Of a stretch of 64,000 nucleotides of DNA, positions 28,291 through 38,888 are shown one piece after another (the first letter of the stretch is position 1; each line of letters begins with the position of its first letter). This stretch comes from an uncultured Chlorobiaceae bacterium. Lineage in GTDB: Bacteria > Bacteroidota > Chlorobiia > Chlorobiales > Chlorobiaceae. Made by a program: the position numbers and the translations under genes. A model generated the notes under the pieces. It ran no database searches. It was given only the letters and a program-made list of their open reading frames with translations, and was not told where the DNA came from. The stretch lies in contig CAIMCD010000005.1 of assembly GCA_903839405.1 (NCBI GenBank), positions 1 through 64,000 on the forward strand. Reading direction: 5' to 3'.

Positions 28291-31200
28291 TTACTCAGGA
28301 AAGCTGGAAAGAATTTCCAGGATCACTTCCAGTTTCTTGCTCAGGTCAGGATTCTGTGATGCGAATGAAGAAACGTACTCCTTGATATCGGTTTCAAGGA
28401 GGTTTTTCTGGTCGAGCTGCTGGTACTTTGCCTGGAGTTGATTATGCAGTTCATCAAACCAGGAGAGGTTTGAGATGATGACTTCAAGGTTGTTACCCTG
28501 TATCTCCTGATCGCACCTGACCAGATTCAGCATCAGCATCAGCAGCAGGCGCAGCAGCTCCTCCACTATCCGTGCAACCTCTTGCTGATCGGTGTTCACC
28601 TGGAATTTGTATATCCGCTGGAGCATATCATTACTGGCCATAATGAGCTGCCTCTTCAGCTCCTGGTCACTGTTCTCGATCGCAACCAGCGCATCCTGAA
28701 GCACTTTTATGGTGTTGTCGTATAGAAGAGGTAATAGCTCAATTCCAAAGGTATCCGCTACGGTATAGAGCTGCTTTTTGAACTCCTCCGTATTGACGAG
28801 CTCCTCTTTGCTTTTTATGAACTCGAGCACAAAATTCTTGCATGTGTCCACTGGTGGTGCTGGTATCTCAACATTGAGGGTGGCTGTGGAACCACAAGGA
28901 TCCAGAGGGATGGTGACTGTTGCCTGGAGCTTGTCGATTCCTTTTGCTTTCAGATCGGCTCTGATGTACTGTACGCCGAAGGAAGCGTTGCCGGAGATGG
29001 TACGATCAGGAGTTCCGTCATTTAAATGCCAGAGGTAGGTATTGGTGCCTGAAAGCGTTTCATCGGTATTGTTCCTGAATTCCACCACAAAGTAGTCCGT
29101 CCCGACGTAAGGGATGTAAGCGCTGAGGATGATAGCAACCGGCTTTTTGACGATGATGGTGCAGGCGGTAGCCTCTCCGTCAAGGGTAAAGGTGATGGGT
29201 ATGCCGATTGCGGTATCCGGCACTTTTGAGGGATCAAATGAGGGGGCATCACCCTGGATGATGGCGTCCGGCGCCTCTACGGAAGCGATCACCGCTCCCT
29301 TTGGCGAGTAGGCGCTGAAGGGAATGGGCGCCTGATTCGTGCAGCTTTTGCCGGTCGGCAAAAGGAGTCTTGCTCTCTCCTTCGGCATGACAAAGGCCAC
29401 CGGCGGGCAGTCGGAACAGCAGAGGTAGGGCAACGAGAAGTCTGCAATCACGATATCCTGCACCGGCGGGTTGAGCTCCCGGCAAAAGATTTGACGGATG
29501 TTGACGATCTTGGTGTTCACTTCCCCGATCAGGCGCTCTGCAACCGGGCTTCCGGGGGTGACCTTTTGGAACGCGAAGAATCGGGCGAGTTCGGCCTCCT
29601 TGTCGATACCTCCTTCATTGCTGACCATAGAGAGGGCAAAGGCATCCGTGTCGCGGTATTGCTGGGTTGTGGGCTCTCCGCTCGTGGCGATTCCGGTGTC
29701 GGAGAGCGGATTTTTGAACAGGTACTCCTTGCGTTGTAGCTGGCTTGTTTGAGTGCTCTCACTGCCGGCATAGACGATCACAAAGGTGCCTCCGCGATGC
29801 ACGCCCGCCTTGTGTTCAAGGCCGGGATGCTGCTCGGCATAGTTGGCGAATGAGAGGCGTTGCAGGAGCTCTTTTTTACGCTTTTCAATCTCCTTCATGA
29901 TCACCTCAAGCTTCTCGTTGCCGCAGCACAACCGCTGAAGGTTGTCAAGCATATTCAGGTAGATGGTTTCAAAGCCCTTTCGTTGGTAATCAGCGGTTCT
30001 GAAATACTCTTCCAGACGCGTATGCATGGTCTTGATTTTGTTGCAGAATGTCTGGCTGAACTCCTTGTAACTGGTGATCAGATTGTCGTTGATCTCTGTG
30101 ATGGAGGCCGGGATGAAGCGCTGCATGTAATTCAGATGCCCGATGATCTGCATCGGGTATTCAAAGGCCACAGAACGCTCATTTTCATTCAGGGCGTTCA
30201 GCTCCCTATCGCTGGCGGCCAGCTTGCGTGCTCCTTCCACGAATGCATCCACGGAAACCGGTTCGGTATCAAGGAGCGAGCTGAAATATTTTCCGAAGGT
30301 GGTTGGATCCAGCTCAATTTTGCTCTTGACGATCCGCTGGCTTGCAAATACCGGCTTAGTGAGCAGGTCGCAGAAGGTGGTGGTGGCGGAGGTTTTGCTT
30401 GCCTCGACTGCGGCCAAAGCGGGAGCGCTCTCCCTGGCGATTGCCTTGGTGTGTGTAGCCGGATCGATTTCGATTGCCTTGAACATGGCATCATTCATGA
30501 CCCACGTCGGTAGACCCTCCTGGGCGACATAACGTATCTGGTTGATGTGGGGTTTGTCTCGGTTCGCGGTAAACCCGGAGAAAAATCGGCTCCCTTCCGA
30601 GAGCAGGCAGTTGATCTCGGTCTGGAAAGCCTGCAGTATGGTATTCAGGTCTTCAAAATAACAGGGAAAATCATCCAGGTTAAGGTCGGAAAGCTTTGCG
30701 TCGCCCAGGCGCAGGGCAACCAGGTCGAAGGGTACCCCTTTGGAGCTTCTTATATTATCGATAGACTGCAGCGCTGTGCTGAACACTTTGCCGATATGGC
30801 CCTCAATGCGGAAAAAATCCGAGCCATCGATCTCATAGTCGAGCGGATTGAGCACCTCATCACGAACCGGCGCTGTATACTGGTCGGCATGATAGGAGAG
30901 GTTCAGTCGCTCCTCGGCTTTGAGGGTGCGGCTGTAGTTCCACTCTTTTGCAAGGGCAGGGATATTGTTGTAGTAAACCGGTATGGCTCGCTCTCCAAGC
31001 GGGCGGTCATAATCGAGGGTCGGTGTTATTTTAATGGCATCAACGCTCTCGGGGCTGAAATTTTCGATAAGCAGCTTCAAGCGCTCAAGCATTCCTGTGG
31101 CCATATGCACCAGCTCCTTGTTCTTGCTTGTGGCCGGTGAGGGATAGAACTGGTGGCGGTATTCGGGCGGCTGGGGGCCGCAGGCGATATTGGGTTCGCC

Positions 31201-32220
31201 CAGCATGATGTGTTTGGGGAAGGCATAGATGTTGGGGCAACATTCAAAGGCCACATTGTAGAGCAGCTCCCTCAACTCATTGTAGGCTGCCACCACATCT
31301 TTGTAAAAATCATAGGTGTATTGGCCCTGCAGGGTGTCGGTCGCTGTGGAAAGCTGTGTCGTCAATTTGGCAGTCAGGGTATCAATAGGGATTGAAGCGC
31401 TTTTATCAATCAGAAAGCTGAATGCCGAGTAGAGCTGTTTGATGGCTAGAGAGAGGGCGGTGGAGCCACTTTTTGCGGCCGTGAAATAGGCCCCTGAAAG
31501 GGTGGTACTCTTCAGGGTATTGCTCTTGTTCAAAATCACCCTGCGGGCACGGATTACCGGAAAGGTGAAATACTTTTTATAGGCTTCATGATATTTCAGG
31601 TAGAGGTCATCGCCGATGATCTCGCCTGCATCTTTCTGGACGATTTTATCCATGTCGCCTTTGGAGAGGATGAGCAGCTTCGGCTTACAGACCTGGCGTA
31701 TCCCCATGTTGTCGCAATTGGTCGGCGTGCATCTCTCCGGGTTTTTCAGATAGTACTCCAGATAGAGGATCGCCACCCAGTTCTGCAGGGTCGTATCGAG
31801 ATCCTCGATTAGGTGCACCGTATCGCTCTTGAGCGCTGTTTTCTCCTCCTCGCTCAGAAGCTGGTAGAGGGTGATCATTTTCTCCTCACCACCAGCTTTG
31901 TAATAGAAGGGGTCATAATGGCTGTTATCGGGCGGGGTGTATTTGATGAAATAACCAAATGAGCTGGCCGGTATTTTCAGCAAATCCCCATCCGTGGTCA
32001 CCGCAACTCCAGGGCTCAAAGTCACGGTATTGCCGTTCCGGTTGAGACCGAGGCCGCATACAATGCCGGTGCCGATGAGGCAGGTTCTGGTTAGGCGGTG
32101 CTGCTCTTCGAAAACATCGATGATCTCGTTCAACTGCACCTCTGTGAGTACCTGGTCTTTGACAAACCGGCTGTATTCCTGGCTTAGTATCTCGAGTTGA
32201 AGTTCCTGCTTGGTTGCCAT
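28291..32220 (-). CDS. Large eCIS structural protein of 1309 aa in the fibre slot
   Basis: The longest protein of the cluster. Residues 1-90 (RTCLIGTGIVCGLGLNRNGNTVTLSPG) resemble attachment segments of phage baseplate or fibre proteins. The central 700 residues are helical. Around residues 985-1130 there are Ig/PKD-like strands (YVGTDYFVVEFRNNTDETLSGT and a following HLNDGTPDRTISG). The C-terminus is a helical, possibly coiled region. It sits between the Pvc12-like gene and the tape-measure gene, the position of the tail fibre gene pvc13/afp13, but shows no adenovirus-like fibre sequence. It may be a baseplate extension or receptor-binding structure; this rests on position and weak sequence cues. 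Confidence 0.6.
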   Translation of the reverse strand: MATKQELQLEILSQEYSRFVKDQVLTEVQLNEIIDVFEEQHRLTRTCLIGTGIVCGLGLNRNGNTVTLSPGVAVTTDGDLLKIPASSFGYFIKYTPPDNSHYDPFYYKAGGEEKMITLYQLLSEEEKTALKSDTVHLIEDLDTTLQNWVAILYLEYYLKNPERCTPTNCDNMGIRQVCKPKLLILSKGDMDKIVQKDAGEIIGDDLYLKYHEAYKKYFTFPVIRARRVILNKSNTLKSTTLSGAYFTAAKSGSTALSLAIKQLYSAFSFLIDKSASIPIDTLTAKLTTQLSTATDTLQGQYTYDFYKDVVAAYNELRELLYNVAFECCPNIYAFPKHIMLGEPNIACGPQPPEYRHQFYPSPATSKNKELVHMATGMLERLKLLIENFSPESVDAIKITPTLDYDRPLGERAIPVYYNNIPALAKEWNYSRTLKAEERLNLSYHADQYTAPVRDEVLNPLDYEIDGSDFFRIEGHIGKVFSTALQSIDNIRSSKGVPFDLVALRLGDAKLSDLNLDDFPCYFEDLNTILQAFQTEINCLLSEGSRFFSGFTANRDKPHINQIRYVAQEGLPTWVMNDAMFKAIEIDPATHTKAIARESAPALAAVEASKTSATTTFCDLLTKPVFASQRIVKSKIELDPTTFGKYFSSLLDTEPVSVDAFVEGARKLAASDRELNALNENERSVAFEYPMQIIGHLNYMQRFIPASITEINDNLITSYKEFSQTFCNKIKTMHTRLEEYFRTADYQRKGFETIYLNMLDNLQRLCCGNEKLEVIMKEIEKRKKELLQRLSFANYAEQHPGLEHKAGVHRGGTFVIVYAGSESTQTSQLQRKEYLFKNPLSDTGIATSGEPTTQQYRDTDAFALSMVSNEGGIDKEAELARFFAFQKVTPGSPVAERLIGEVNTKIVNIRQIFCRELNPPVQDIVIADFSLPYLCCSDCPPVAFVMPKERARLLLPTGKSCTNQAPIPFSAYSPKGAVIASVEAPDAIIQGDAPSFDPSKVPDTAIGIPITFTLDGEATACTIIVKKPVAIILSAYIPYVGTDYFVVEFRNNTDETLSGTNTYLWHLNDGTPDRTISGNASFGVQYIRADLKAKGIDKLQATVTIPLDPCGSTATLNVEIPAPPVDTCKNFVLEFIKSKEELVNTEEFKKQLYTVADTFGIELLPLLYDNTIKVLQDALVAIENSDQELKRQLIMASNDMLQRIYKFQVNTDQQEVARIVEELLRLLLMLMLNLVRCDQEIQGNNLEVIISNLSWFDELHNQLQAKYQQLDQKNLLETDIKEYVSSFASQNPDLSKKLEVILEILSSFPE

Positions 32221-32295
32221 AGCTCGTTATGTTTATTGACTGGATAACTATTGCTGATCTCTCTGGATATCTCTCCTGCGCTTTGCTTAACTCCT

Positions 32296-35109
32296 TTAAC
32301 CCGGCAGTGAATCGCTTTCGAGTGAGCCCAATCGTGAGCTTCCGAGCACTATGGGGTTCTTTTCCGGCGTATCGTCATCACAGTCGGTGAGGCGACCCTC
32401 CTCATAGACCGTAAACAGCTCCTCAATTACCCTGAGCACTCCCGTCAGAATCGCCTCAGTCGGCTGCTTGAGCGGATTGGAGGAGTGGTGCCGGTGGTTC
32501 AGCCACTCTTTGTAAGCATCCTCGAACTTTTTCATGTACTCCTCATTCACAAAACAGATGCGTGGCAGGATATGCGCGGGGGTTTCCATGCGGATGAGGC
32601 GTTCGGCAAACTGGCGGAAAGCGGTGTTCCGCAGCCGCATCGAGTAACCCGGCAGCACCACCGTTACCCGGAAGGAGTAGGGGTCGAGGGGGCGGCAATA
32701 TGAACCGTCCGGCTCAATGCAAAGCGGAAAAAAGAGTTTGCTCTTGGACTGGGGAGTGGTGAAGTCAGGCCTCAGCAAGAGGTGCTCCACCACGTAGGCC
32801 CCTTCCAGCCGGAACTCATCCAGGAGGTAGTGGATGATCTCTCCGATGCTCTTTTCCAGAAGGGAGTAGGTGGCGCTTTCAAGCTCTTTGCCGAGCACGT
32901 TATATTTTTTGGGGTGTGAGGCAATCGCCTGCTGTTTTGTATCAAGCAGGGTGAAGGAGACCCTCTTTTTGTCGGCGCTCAAAAGTGGCGAGTAAGCGTT
33001 GCGTTCGCATCCCAAAAGAGAGGCCAGTCCCAACTCTTCGTACGCATCGGCTTTTTTGAGGAACTTCCGGTTCACGCTTTTGAAAATGGTTTCGCTTCCC
33101 ATTTTTATGATCCAGCCGTAGCGCTGCACCTTTGTAGAGAGACCGTTGACCTTCATCTTCACCTTGTCGGTTTCCACTACCTGGTAGGAGAGTCCTGAAA
33201 GGGGGGTGCGCTTGTAATGGTTGAAGCCCAGCAGCCGCGATATCCGCTTCTCCATACCCGGTATATTGACCTGCATCTGGTGCGCGGTAGCGGGATTGTA
33301 ATAGTCGAAGCCGCTCCCCCTTGAGCTGCTCATCTGGTCATAATCTTTCAGGAACCCGACCTTATGGCGGATGATGCTCCGGTCGGCATCCGCACCATAC
33401 AACCGGTGCATCAGAAAGACGTAATCGCTGAACTGCTCGGCAAATCTCGCCAGCAAGTGATCCAGAAAGCGGTTCTTCCGGGTGATGTAGGGATCCAGTC
33501 CGTTTTCAAGCAGCACGTTTTCCACCTCCTCTTGCCAGAGGGATGGGTTATCGAATATGTTTTTGTTATTGCTCAAGTTGTCGACTACACCCGCGAAGTA
33601 GGTTTTGGCTATGGTGTTGTCGGCTGAAAAGAGCACGCTGACATTTGCCAGTTGCGTAAAGTAGTTGGCAAGAACCTGTTCAAAGAAGAGGAGGTAGGCT
33701 TGCAACTGTTTTGCTTGTGCCTTTCTCTGGGTCGGAGCGCTCTCTGCCACGCCTGATCGGCCAATGCCGTAGCACTCCGGAAAATGGTTCTGGAAGCTCT
33801 GGTAGGTGCCGATATCACGGAAAGTGCCATCCGGCATCGGGAGATCTTCCGTTAGTTTTGACTCCATTTTTTTCTGCTCGGCTTCATCCAAAGCCGCCAG
33901 CCTCTCTTTGGCCTCTGCCATCTTCAGCTCGATGGGCATCACATCTTTCCACAGGTTCAGGACGGAGTTTTCCTTGCAGAATACGGGTTTGTGGCCGGGG
34001 GTGATGCAGAGGTTCCATTTGTCGCCGGCAACGGCCTGACGCACCTTCTCCATCTTTTGTTCATCGCAGCCGCACAATCCAAAGGCGATCTCCTTGATGA
34101 GCCTTACCCCTTCGGTCTCCATGATGATGCGCATGATGTCGCTCAGTCGTACTTCAGTGCGTAGCCCGCTTTTTGCCAGCTCTTCGTGGCAGATAAACCC
34201 CTTTTTTGAGAAGGGGTTGCCGGGCGTTTTGTAGGTGTAGGCATCTTCAAAACTGAAAACCGGGCCTTCAAAGATCTCATCGGTGCTCTTGCCCATCTCC
34301 TGCATCTCCTGCAGGCTGTAAAACTGAACATTCGGAGCCAGGTAGTGATTGATATTGAAAACAATACGAGCCCAAACCTCTTCGGGATCGGCGGAGGGCT
34401 CAATATCGATGTCACCGCAAATCACCACCCCTTCCAGCGGAACCTCCGCAATGGTATCAATATCTTCGCACAGGTTCCGGTAGCGCTGAAAAATTTCAAG
34501 CACCCGCTGGGCGATCTTTTTCTTTCTTTTGGTGATGAGTGCTTTCTGTGTTGCCGCATCCTTTTTTCTCTCCTCAGCGCTCAAAAGGGAGGATTCATCA
34601 TAATCCAGCAGGATGTTGTTGAGCCCCTGAAGGCTGAACTCCCGGGCTTGTTTGGGATCGACGATTTCGCCGGGGGCTTTGTAATGCAGCTCCGATTTGC
34701 CCGGTTGAACGAGATTCCTGTATTTGGCAACAATGCGGCGTTCGGACGCCATGATCCAGGCGTTGCGCACCCCCGCAACCCGGACAAAGAGCTGGCGGTA
34801 ATCGTCGGCGCTCACGGGGCCACCGGGCAAGGCATGGATGGCCGAAAGGAACTGGCGGTGCATCTCCTGGAGGTTCTCCTTTGGCTTGGCCAGAATATCC
34901 TCCACCGGCATGGCAATCCGGTAGCCGAGGTCGGTGATGGCGTAGCAGAGCATCTCCAGCATGGTTACACCCGGATCGTGGGTATTGTAATCCGTCCAGA
35001 GCTTGTGGGCCAGCTCTTCAATATATTTCAGCCCTTCCTGGCGCAGGAATGCATAATCCTTGCCATATTCCGGGCTGATCTCCTTCGGTATGGAGAGGCT
35101 TTCATTCAT
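32296..35109 (-). CDS. eCIS baseplate protein (Pvc12-like)
   Basis: A 937-residue baseplate component. The start ATG at 35109 is preferred over the TTG at 35130, because AAGGTG lies just upstream and it overlaps the stop of the preceding gene by only eight bases. The N-terminal ELAHKLWTDYNTHDPGVTML motif is seen in Pvc12/Afp12-type baseplate proteins and in the neighbouring gp6-like family. No enzymatic motif is present. In PVC particles this protein pairs with Pvc11 to form the baseplate wedge that triggers sheath contraction. The tight overlap with the Pvc11-like gene supports stoichiometric production. Confidence 0.82.
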   Translation of the reverse strand: MNESLSIPKEISPEYGKDYAFLRQEGLKYIEELAHKLWTDYNTHDPGVTMLEMLCYAITDLGYRIAMPVEDILAKPKENLQEMHRQFLSAIHALPGGPVSADDYRQLFVRVAGVRNAWIMASERRIVAKYRNLVQPGKSELHYKAPGEIVDPKQAREFSLQGLNNILLDYDESSLLSAEERKKDAATQKALITKRKKKIAQRVLEIFQRYRNLCEDIDTIAEVPLEGVVICGDIDIEPSADPEEVWARIVFNINHYLAPNVQFYSLQEMQEMGKSTDEIFEGPVFSFEDAYTYKTPGNPFSKKGFICHEELAKSGLRTEVRLSDIMRIIMETEGVRLIKEIAFGLCGCDEQKMEKVRQAVAGDKWNLCITPGHKPVFCKENSVLNLWKDVMPIELKMAEAKERLAALDEAEQKKMESKLTEDLPMPDGTFRDIGTYQSFQNHFPECYGIGRSGVAESAPTQRKAQAKQLQAYLLFFEQVLANYFTQLANVSVLFSADNTIAKTYFAGVVDNLSNNKNIFDNPSLWQEEVENVLLENGLDPYITRKNRFLDHLLARFAEQFSDYVFLMHRLYGADADRSIIRHKVGFLKDYDQMSSSRGSGFDYYNPATAHQMQVNIPGMEKRISRLLGFNHYKRTPLSGLSYQVVETDKVKMKVNGLSTKVQRYGWIIKMGSETIFKSVNRKFLKKADAYEELGLASLLGCERNAYSPLLSADKKRVSFTLLDTKQQAIASHPKKYNVLGKELESATYSLLEKSIGEIIHYLLDEFRLEGAYVVEHLLLRPDFTTPQSKSKLFFPLCIEPDGSYCRPLDPYSFRVTVVLPGYSMRLRNTAFRQFAERLIRMETPAHILPRICFVNEEYMKKFEDAYKEWLNHRHHSSNPLKQPTEAILTGVLRVIEELFTVYEEGRLTDCDDDTPEKNPIVLGSSRLGSLESDSLPG

Positions 35110-38100
35110 TGCACACCTTATCTTTTTCAATTAAAGCGATCGTATGAGTCGGAGCCGACACCAGAATGGCCCTTGAGCTGCTGGCCGCAACCTCATTGCG
35201 GTCAATGAGATTCACATCTGCTTCCGTGATGCGGTGGTAGAGCTTGAAATGGGAGACGAAATCCACATATTCGCGCTCCTCGATGAAGCGGATGATGACG
35301 CTTTTGAACAACTTTCCCCCGAAATGGATATCCGAAAAATCGCTGAAAGCCCAGGGTGAAAGGTATCGGACGATATCCTCATTGAGTTGGTTGCGATACG
35401 CATTTGCGTCGAAGTTATCATAAAACTTCACCCGGAAATCCAGCAGAACGGTTTCATAGTCGGGGTTCGTTGCATTCAGTCGGATATGTAGCGAGTTCAA
35501 GGGCTTGATGAACTGCTCAATCTCGCTGAGCAGGTTCCGGCTCGCCCTCGGCTGCAGGGGATCATAGCTGTTCCGGTTCCGGATGTCGGGGATCACCACC
35601 AGTGAAACCGCGCCGGGTGTCAGTTCAAAATAGTCGGGCGTGCCATCCTCCTTCAGGGTGGAGGTATGGCTGATACACTTTACCTTGTGGACGGAAGGGA
35701 AGTGCTGCAATACCAGCCGTTCATAGTCCCAGATGGTGATACCCCGCTGCTTGTGGCGCAGCCGTTCGCTGATGCGCCGGTAAAAGGCGTTGTCATCCTC
35801 TGTGGTGGCTCCGCCAAAGGAGGCGAACGGCTGGCTGATTCCTTTGATGAGCGCCGGTTTGTCGATGATTTTCGTGATGGTACCGGCCGGAAGAGCCGAA
35901 GAGAGATGCGAAAGCTCGTTGCCGTTGTCGGTAAAGCGTGCCACCGCCGCCTGCGCAAAAACCCCTGCAAACTTGCAGACAGAGGTATGTTCCAACCCCT
36001 CCGGCAGGGAGGCTTTCAGCCAGAAGTAACCCGAATCGAGCAGGGTGTTGCTCTGGTTGATGGAGGCCGGCAGCGTCAACTTGACAATGCCCGCCCGGAG
36101 CAGGTTATTGGTGTCGTCACTGGTCAGGTAATCCCGGTTCAACGGCTTCCATTCGTTGTTTGAAAGGGCATCCCATGCAATTTTCTGATCCTTGCCGAAG
36201 CTCTTGGCAAGCGGGTTTTCGCTCCCCTCAACCGCTTCAATGAGCAGGTTCAGCACTCCTGAAGGTTGCGCATTTTTCAGGCCGATGTAGAACTCACCTT
36301 CGGGTGCGTAGGCGGGCAGCAGGGAGAGGTTACGTTTGGCCGTTGGATCAAGAAAATCACACTGCTCTTTGAGGAAAACATGCTGCTCGGCCTGGCCGAA
36401 GGGATGCTCATGGAAGAGCTGGATGGTGCGGGCGGTGAAGTTGTCGTATTTCTCCTTGGGGTTGGCCGATGCGCTGAAGCAGAACGGGTTTTGCGCCGTC
36501 GCCTGGTAGTCCGCCGTGATGGAAGCGATGAGGGGCGAATAGGGCGCGTTGGGCAACTGCGCATCGGGGTACTTTGGTGTCGTTTTGGACTTGTCGATCA
36601 TGGTCAGGGTAAGCAGCGGGGCGTAGCGCTCATGCAAAAAATCCTTCTGCAGCAGCAGCCGGATATAGCCTGATTTGGTGGCCGTGTTGAAGCGCTCGGT
36701 GCTCGTGGCCAGGATGGCGAAGCCGGGGTTGAAGTGGGCCGACTCAAAGCGCGCCGAGATGGAGAGCGGCTTTTTGGCACTTGAACTCCCCGGGGCCTCT
36801 TTCGGAGGGTTCAGGTAGTTTTGCAAGAGGGCCTTGTTGACGTCGATCCCCTTGGTCATGAGGAGTGGCGGCACCGCTGGCTGCGCGGTTACTTTCGCGT
36901 CAGATGCGTCACGATTGATCTCCAGCGGGGAGGTGAAGAGCGGCAGCGCTTCACCATCCTTCAGCGCCTGAATCCATTTGTCGTTCTTGATATACTCCGG
37001 GATGACGGTGAAATCCGCTTCATGCTTGACAACAGGCGAGCCGGTGAGGTTGCCGGTGAGGTAGGCTGCATAGTGATTAACCAGATTGGGCTTCTCTTTC
37101 CAGGTGATGTTCAGCTTGACATAGTCCCACGGTTTCTGGAAGATCTCCGAACTTCCTACATAAAAGCCGGAATTAACGCTGGGAATCGAGCCAAAAGGAT
37201 AGAAGGGTTTAGAGGGATCAAGGCGGCCCTGATCGTTTTCCACATTGAGCGCTCTCGCTCCACTTACCACAACGGTGATGACTGCCTCGGTGATGAGTGA
37301 GCGGCTCAATGCCCTGTAGAGCGTGTAGCCATCGCTGTTACCGGTATTTATCAGTACCCGCAGAACCGGCAGGTTGGTGCTGAGCTGCTCGCCGTGAATT
37401 TTTATGTCGTACGGCACAACGGCTTTCTGTGAAGCATCCAGGCTGACCGTGAACTCGAGCTTGCCGGTAGCCTCTACCGGCACCCTGGTCACGGTGAGTT
37501 GGGAAGCGGCCATCCACTCCTTCTCTCCGGTGAGGAAGAGCTGCAATTGATTCTGGTAGCTCTCTTTTGAAGGAAGGCCAGTTGTATCGGGAAATTGCAG
37601 GGAGAGTGAGACTTGGATCTCCCGCGCTCCCTCTTTCATGAGCAGCACGCCGGAGGCGAGGGCAAATCCGAGGGTGGCTGCCGGCCACGTTTCACTCCCA
37701 AAAGCGTTCCAGCTCGGGTGCTCATCCTTGAACTCCGTGCCGAGGCCATCGCTTGAATTGGTCATTTCGGCGTATCTGATCGTAGCGCCATTCTGATGGA
37801 AGATGCTTTTCATCAGGGCAACGGTGGCCGTGTTGACCGTGATCTCCTCCTCGATCGAAAAACGGAGCGGTTTTGCGTTACCATCCTTTCCTGCGTCCAG
37901 CCGGGAGCCGGATGGAACGATCTCTTCTGCTGCATTTTTGGCCAGCTCAAAGAGGATGTGCACCCTGTCGGCTACCGCCGGTTGCTTGCTGAGTTGCAGC
38001 ACCCGGGTGTAGTAAAAGTCAAGGTGCCTTTTGGTTACCTGGTTCAACTCCTCCTTCGGGAATTTCATCAGCTTCAGGAAGGTGAGGAAGAGGGCCAGAT

Positions 38101-38437
38101 GCGGTTCATAGTTGCTCCCGCTCTCCCGCTTCATGATACGATCCCGCTCCTCCTGCTGAATCCAGCTCTCATCCTCCACCAGAGCGGCATCCTTGAGCCA
38201 GCTCTCGATCTCATCCTCACCCTTCATGAAATCCTGCCAGTTGCCCTGCGCATTTTTGTCGTCCGCCGGGCTGAAATAGTTGAGGTGCTTTGCAAAATAC
38301 CAGGCAAAGCGCATCCAGTCACGCAGCTCAAACTCGTGGATGGGAGTGCTGCCGGGTTCAAGCGCTTTGAGGAACCGCTGGAGCTGGCTGGTTCCGTCAT
38401 GCTGCAGGGGATGATTATGTTTGCAGTTCAGTGCCAT
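35102..38437 (-). CDS. eCIS baseplate protein J-like (Pvc11-like)
   Basis: An 1111-residue baseplate wedge protein related to phage P2 gpJ and T4 gp6. The gpJ-type segment is in the C-terminal third: FASFGGATTEDDNAFYRRIS, then ERLRHKQRGITIWDYERLVL and FPSVHKVKCISH, which is the usual core of these proteins. Upstream parts are beta-rich with no motif. It starts 12 bases after the gp25-like gene and overlaps the Pvc12-like gene, so the three are one translation block. Assignment is strong from motif and order. Confidence 0.88.
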   Translation of the reverse strand: MALNCKHNHPLQHDGTSQLQRFLKALEPGSTPIHEFELRDWMRFAWYFAKHLNYFSPADDKNAQGNWQDFMKGEDEIESWLKDAALVEDESWIQQEERDRIMKRESGSNYEPHLALFLTFLKLMKFPKEELNQVTKRHLDFYYTRVLQLSKQPAVADRVHILFELAKNAAEEIVPSGSRLDAGKDGNAKPLRFSIEEEITVNTATVALMKSIFHQNGATIRYAEMTNSSDGLGTEFKDEHPSWNAFGSETWPAATLGFALASGVLLMKEGAREIQVSLSLQFPDTTGLPSKESYQNQLQLFLTGEKEWMAASQLTVTRVPVEATGKLEFTVSLDASQKAVVPYDIKIHGEQLSTNLPVLRVLINTGNSDGYTLYRALSRSLITEAVITVVVSGARALNVENDQGRLDPSKPFYPFGSIPSVNSGFYVGSSEIFQKPWDYVKLNITWKEKPNLVNHYAAYLTGNLTGSPVVKHEADFTVIPEYIKNDKWIQALKDGEALPLFTSPLEINRDASDAKVTAQPAVPPLLMTKGIDVNKALLQNYLNPPKEAPGSSSAKKPLSISARFESAHFNPGFAILATSTERFNTATKSGYIRLLLQKDFLHERYAPLLTLTMIDKSKTTPKYPDAQLPNAPYSPLIASITADYQATAQNPFCFSASANPKEKYDNFTARTIQLFHEHPFGQAEQHVFLKEQCDFLDPTAKRNLSLLPAYAPEGEFYIGLKNAQPSGVLNLLIEAVEGSENPLAKSFGKDQKIAWDALSNNEWKPLNRDYLTSDDTNNLLRAGIVKLTLPASINQSNTLLDSGYFWLKASLPEGLEHTSVCKFAGVFAQAAVARFTDNGNELSHLSSALPAGTITKIIDKPALIKGISQPFASFGGATTEDDNAFYRRISERLRHKQRGITIWDYERLVLQHFPSVHKVKCISHTSTLKEDGTPDYFELTPGAVSLVVIPDIRNRNSYDPLQPRASRNLLSEIEQFIKPLNSLHIRLNATNPDYETVLLDFRVKFYDNFDANAYRNQLNEDIVRYLSPWAFSDFSDIHFGGKLFKSVIIRFIEEREYVDFVSHFKLYHRITEADVNLIDRNEVAASSSRAILVSAPTHTIALIEKDKVCNE

Positions 38438-38449
38438 CGTTCTGTGCGG

Positions 38450-38875
38450 CTAACCGAGGTTTGTGCCTTCATTCTTGTAAAACGGGTAAACATAGTTGAA
38501 GCGCGAGTTGGTGCTCCTTACCGTGTAATCGATCCTGATAAGCAGGACTCCTTCATTTTCCTGTGAGGTATCAATTTCCAGCCCTTCCAGCTCTATTCGT
38601 GGCTCATAATAGAGGATGGCGTTCTCTACCAGATCTTTCAGATAGGTGAGCATGGTCAGGTTCATCGCCTCAAAGACCATCTCATCCAGGTTACAGCCGT
38701 AGTTGGGCTGCATGATCCGCTCCCCTAGCCGGGTGGAGAGCAGGATAGTGAGGCTGCTTTCAATGTCTTCTACATCTTCAAGCATGCCCACGTTTTTCGA
38801 AGCCCGGCTGAACTCGGGCGGAAACCCCCATCCTCGTCCCAGAAATGCCTGTTCTGTACTCATCTTCTCTTCCAT
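38450..38875 (-). CDS. GPW/gp25 family baseplate protein (Pvc9-like)
   Basis: A 141-residue protein with the gp25 signature: FLGRGWGFPPEF at the start, then IESSLTILLSTRLGERIMQP with the conserved Glu-Arg of the wedge core, and ending ILYYEPRIELEGLEID. T4 gp25 and its relatives nucleate sheath polymerisation at the baseplate. It begins 13 bases after the PAAR gene. Full-length and undamaged. Confidence 0.93.
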   Translation of the reverse strand: MEEKMSTEQAFLGRGWGFPPEFSRASKNVGMLEDVEDIESSLTILLSTRLGERIMQPNYGCNLDEMVFEAMNLTMLTYLKDLVENAILYYEPRIELEGLEIDTSQENEGVLLIRIDYTVRSTNSRFNYVYPFYKNEGTNLG

Positions 38876-38888
38876 TTTCCCAAGTTAT

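Noticed and set aside
34345..35208. 287-codon plus-strand open frame within the eCIS baseplate genes
   Set aside because: It lies wholly opposite well-supported Pvc11/Pvc12-like genes and has no motif or ribosome site.
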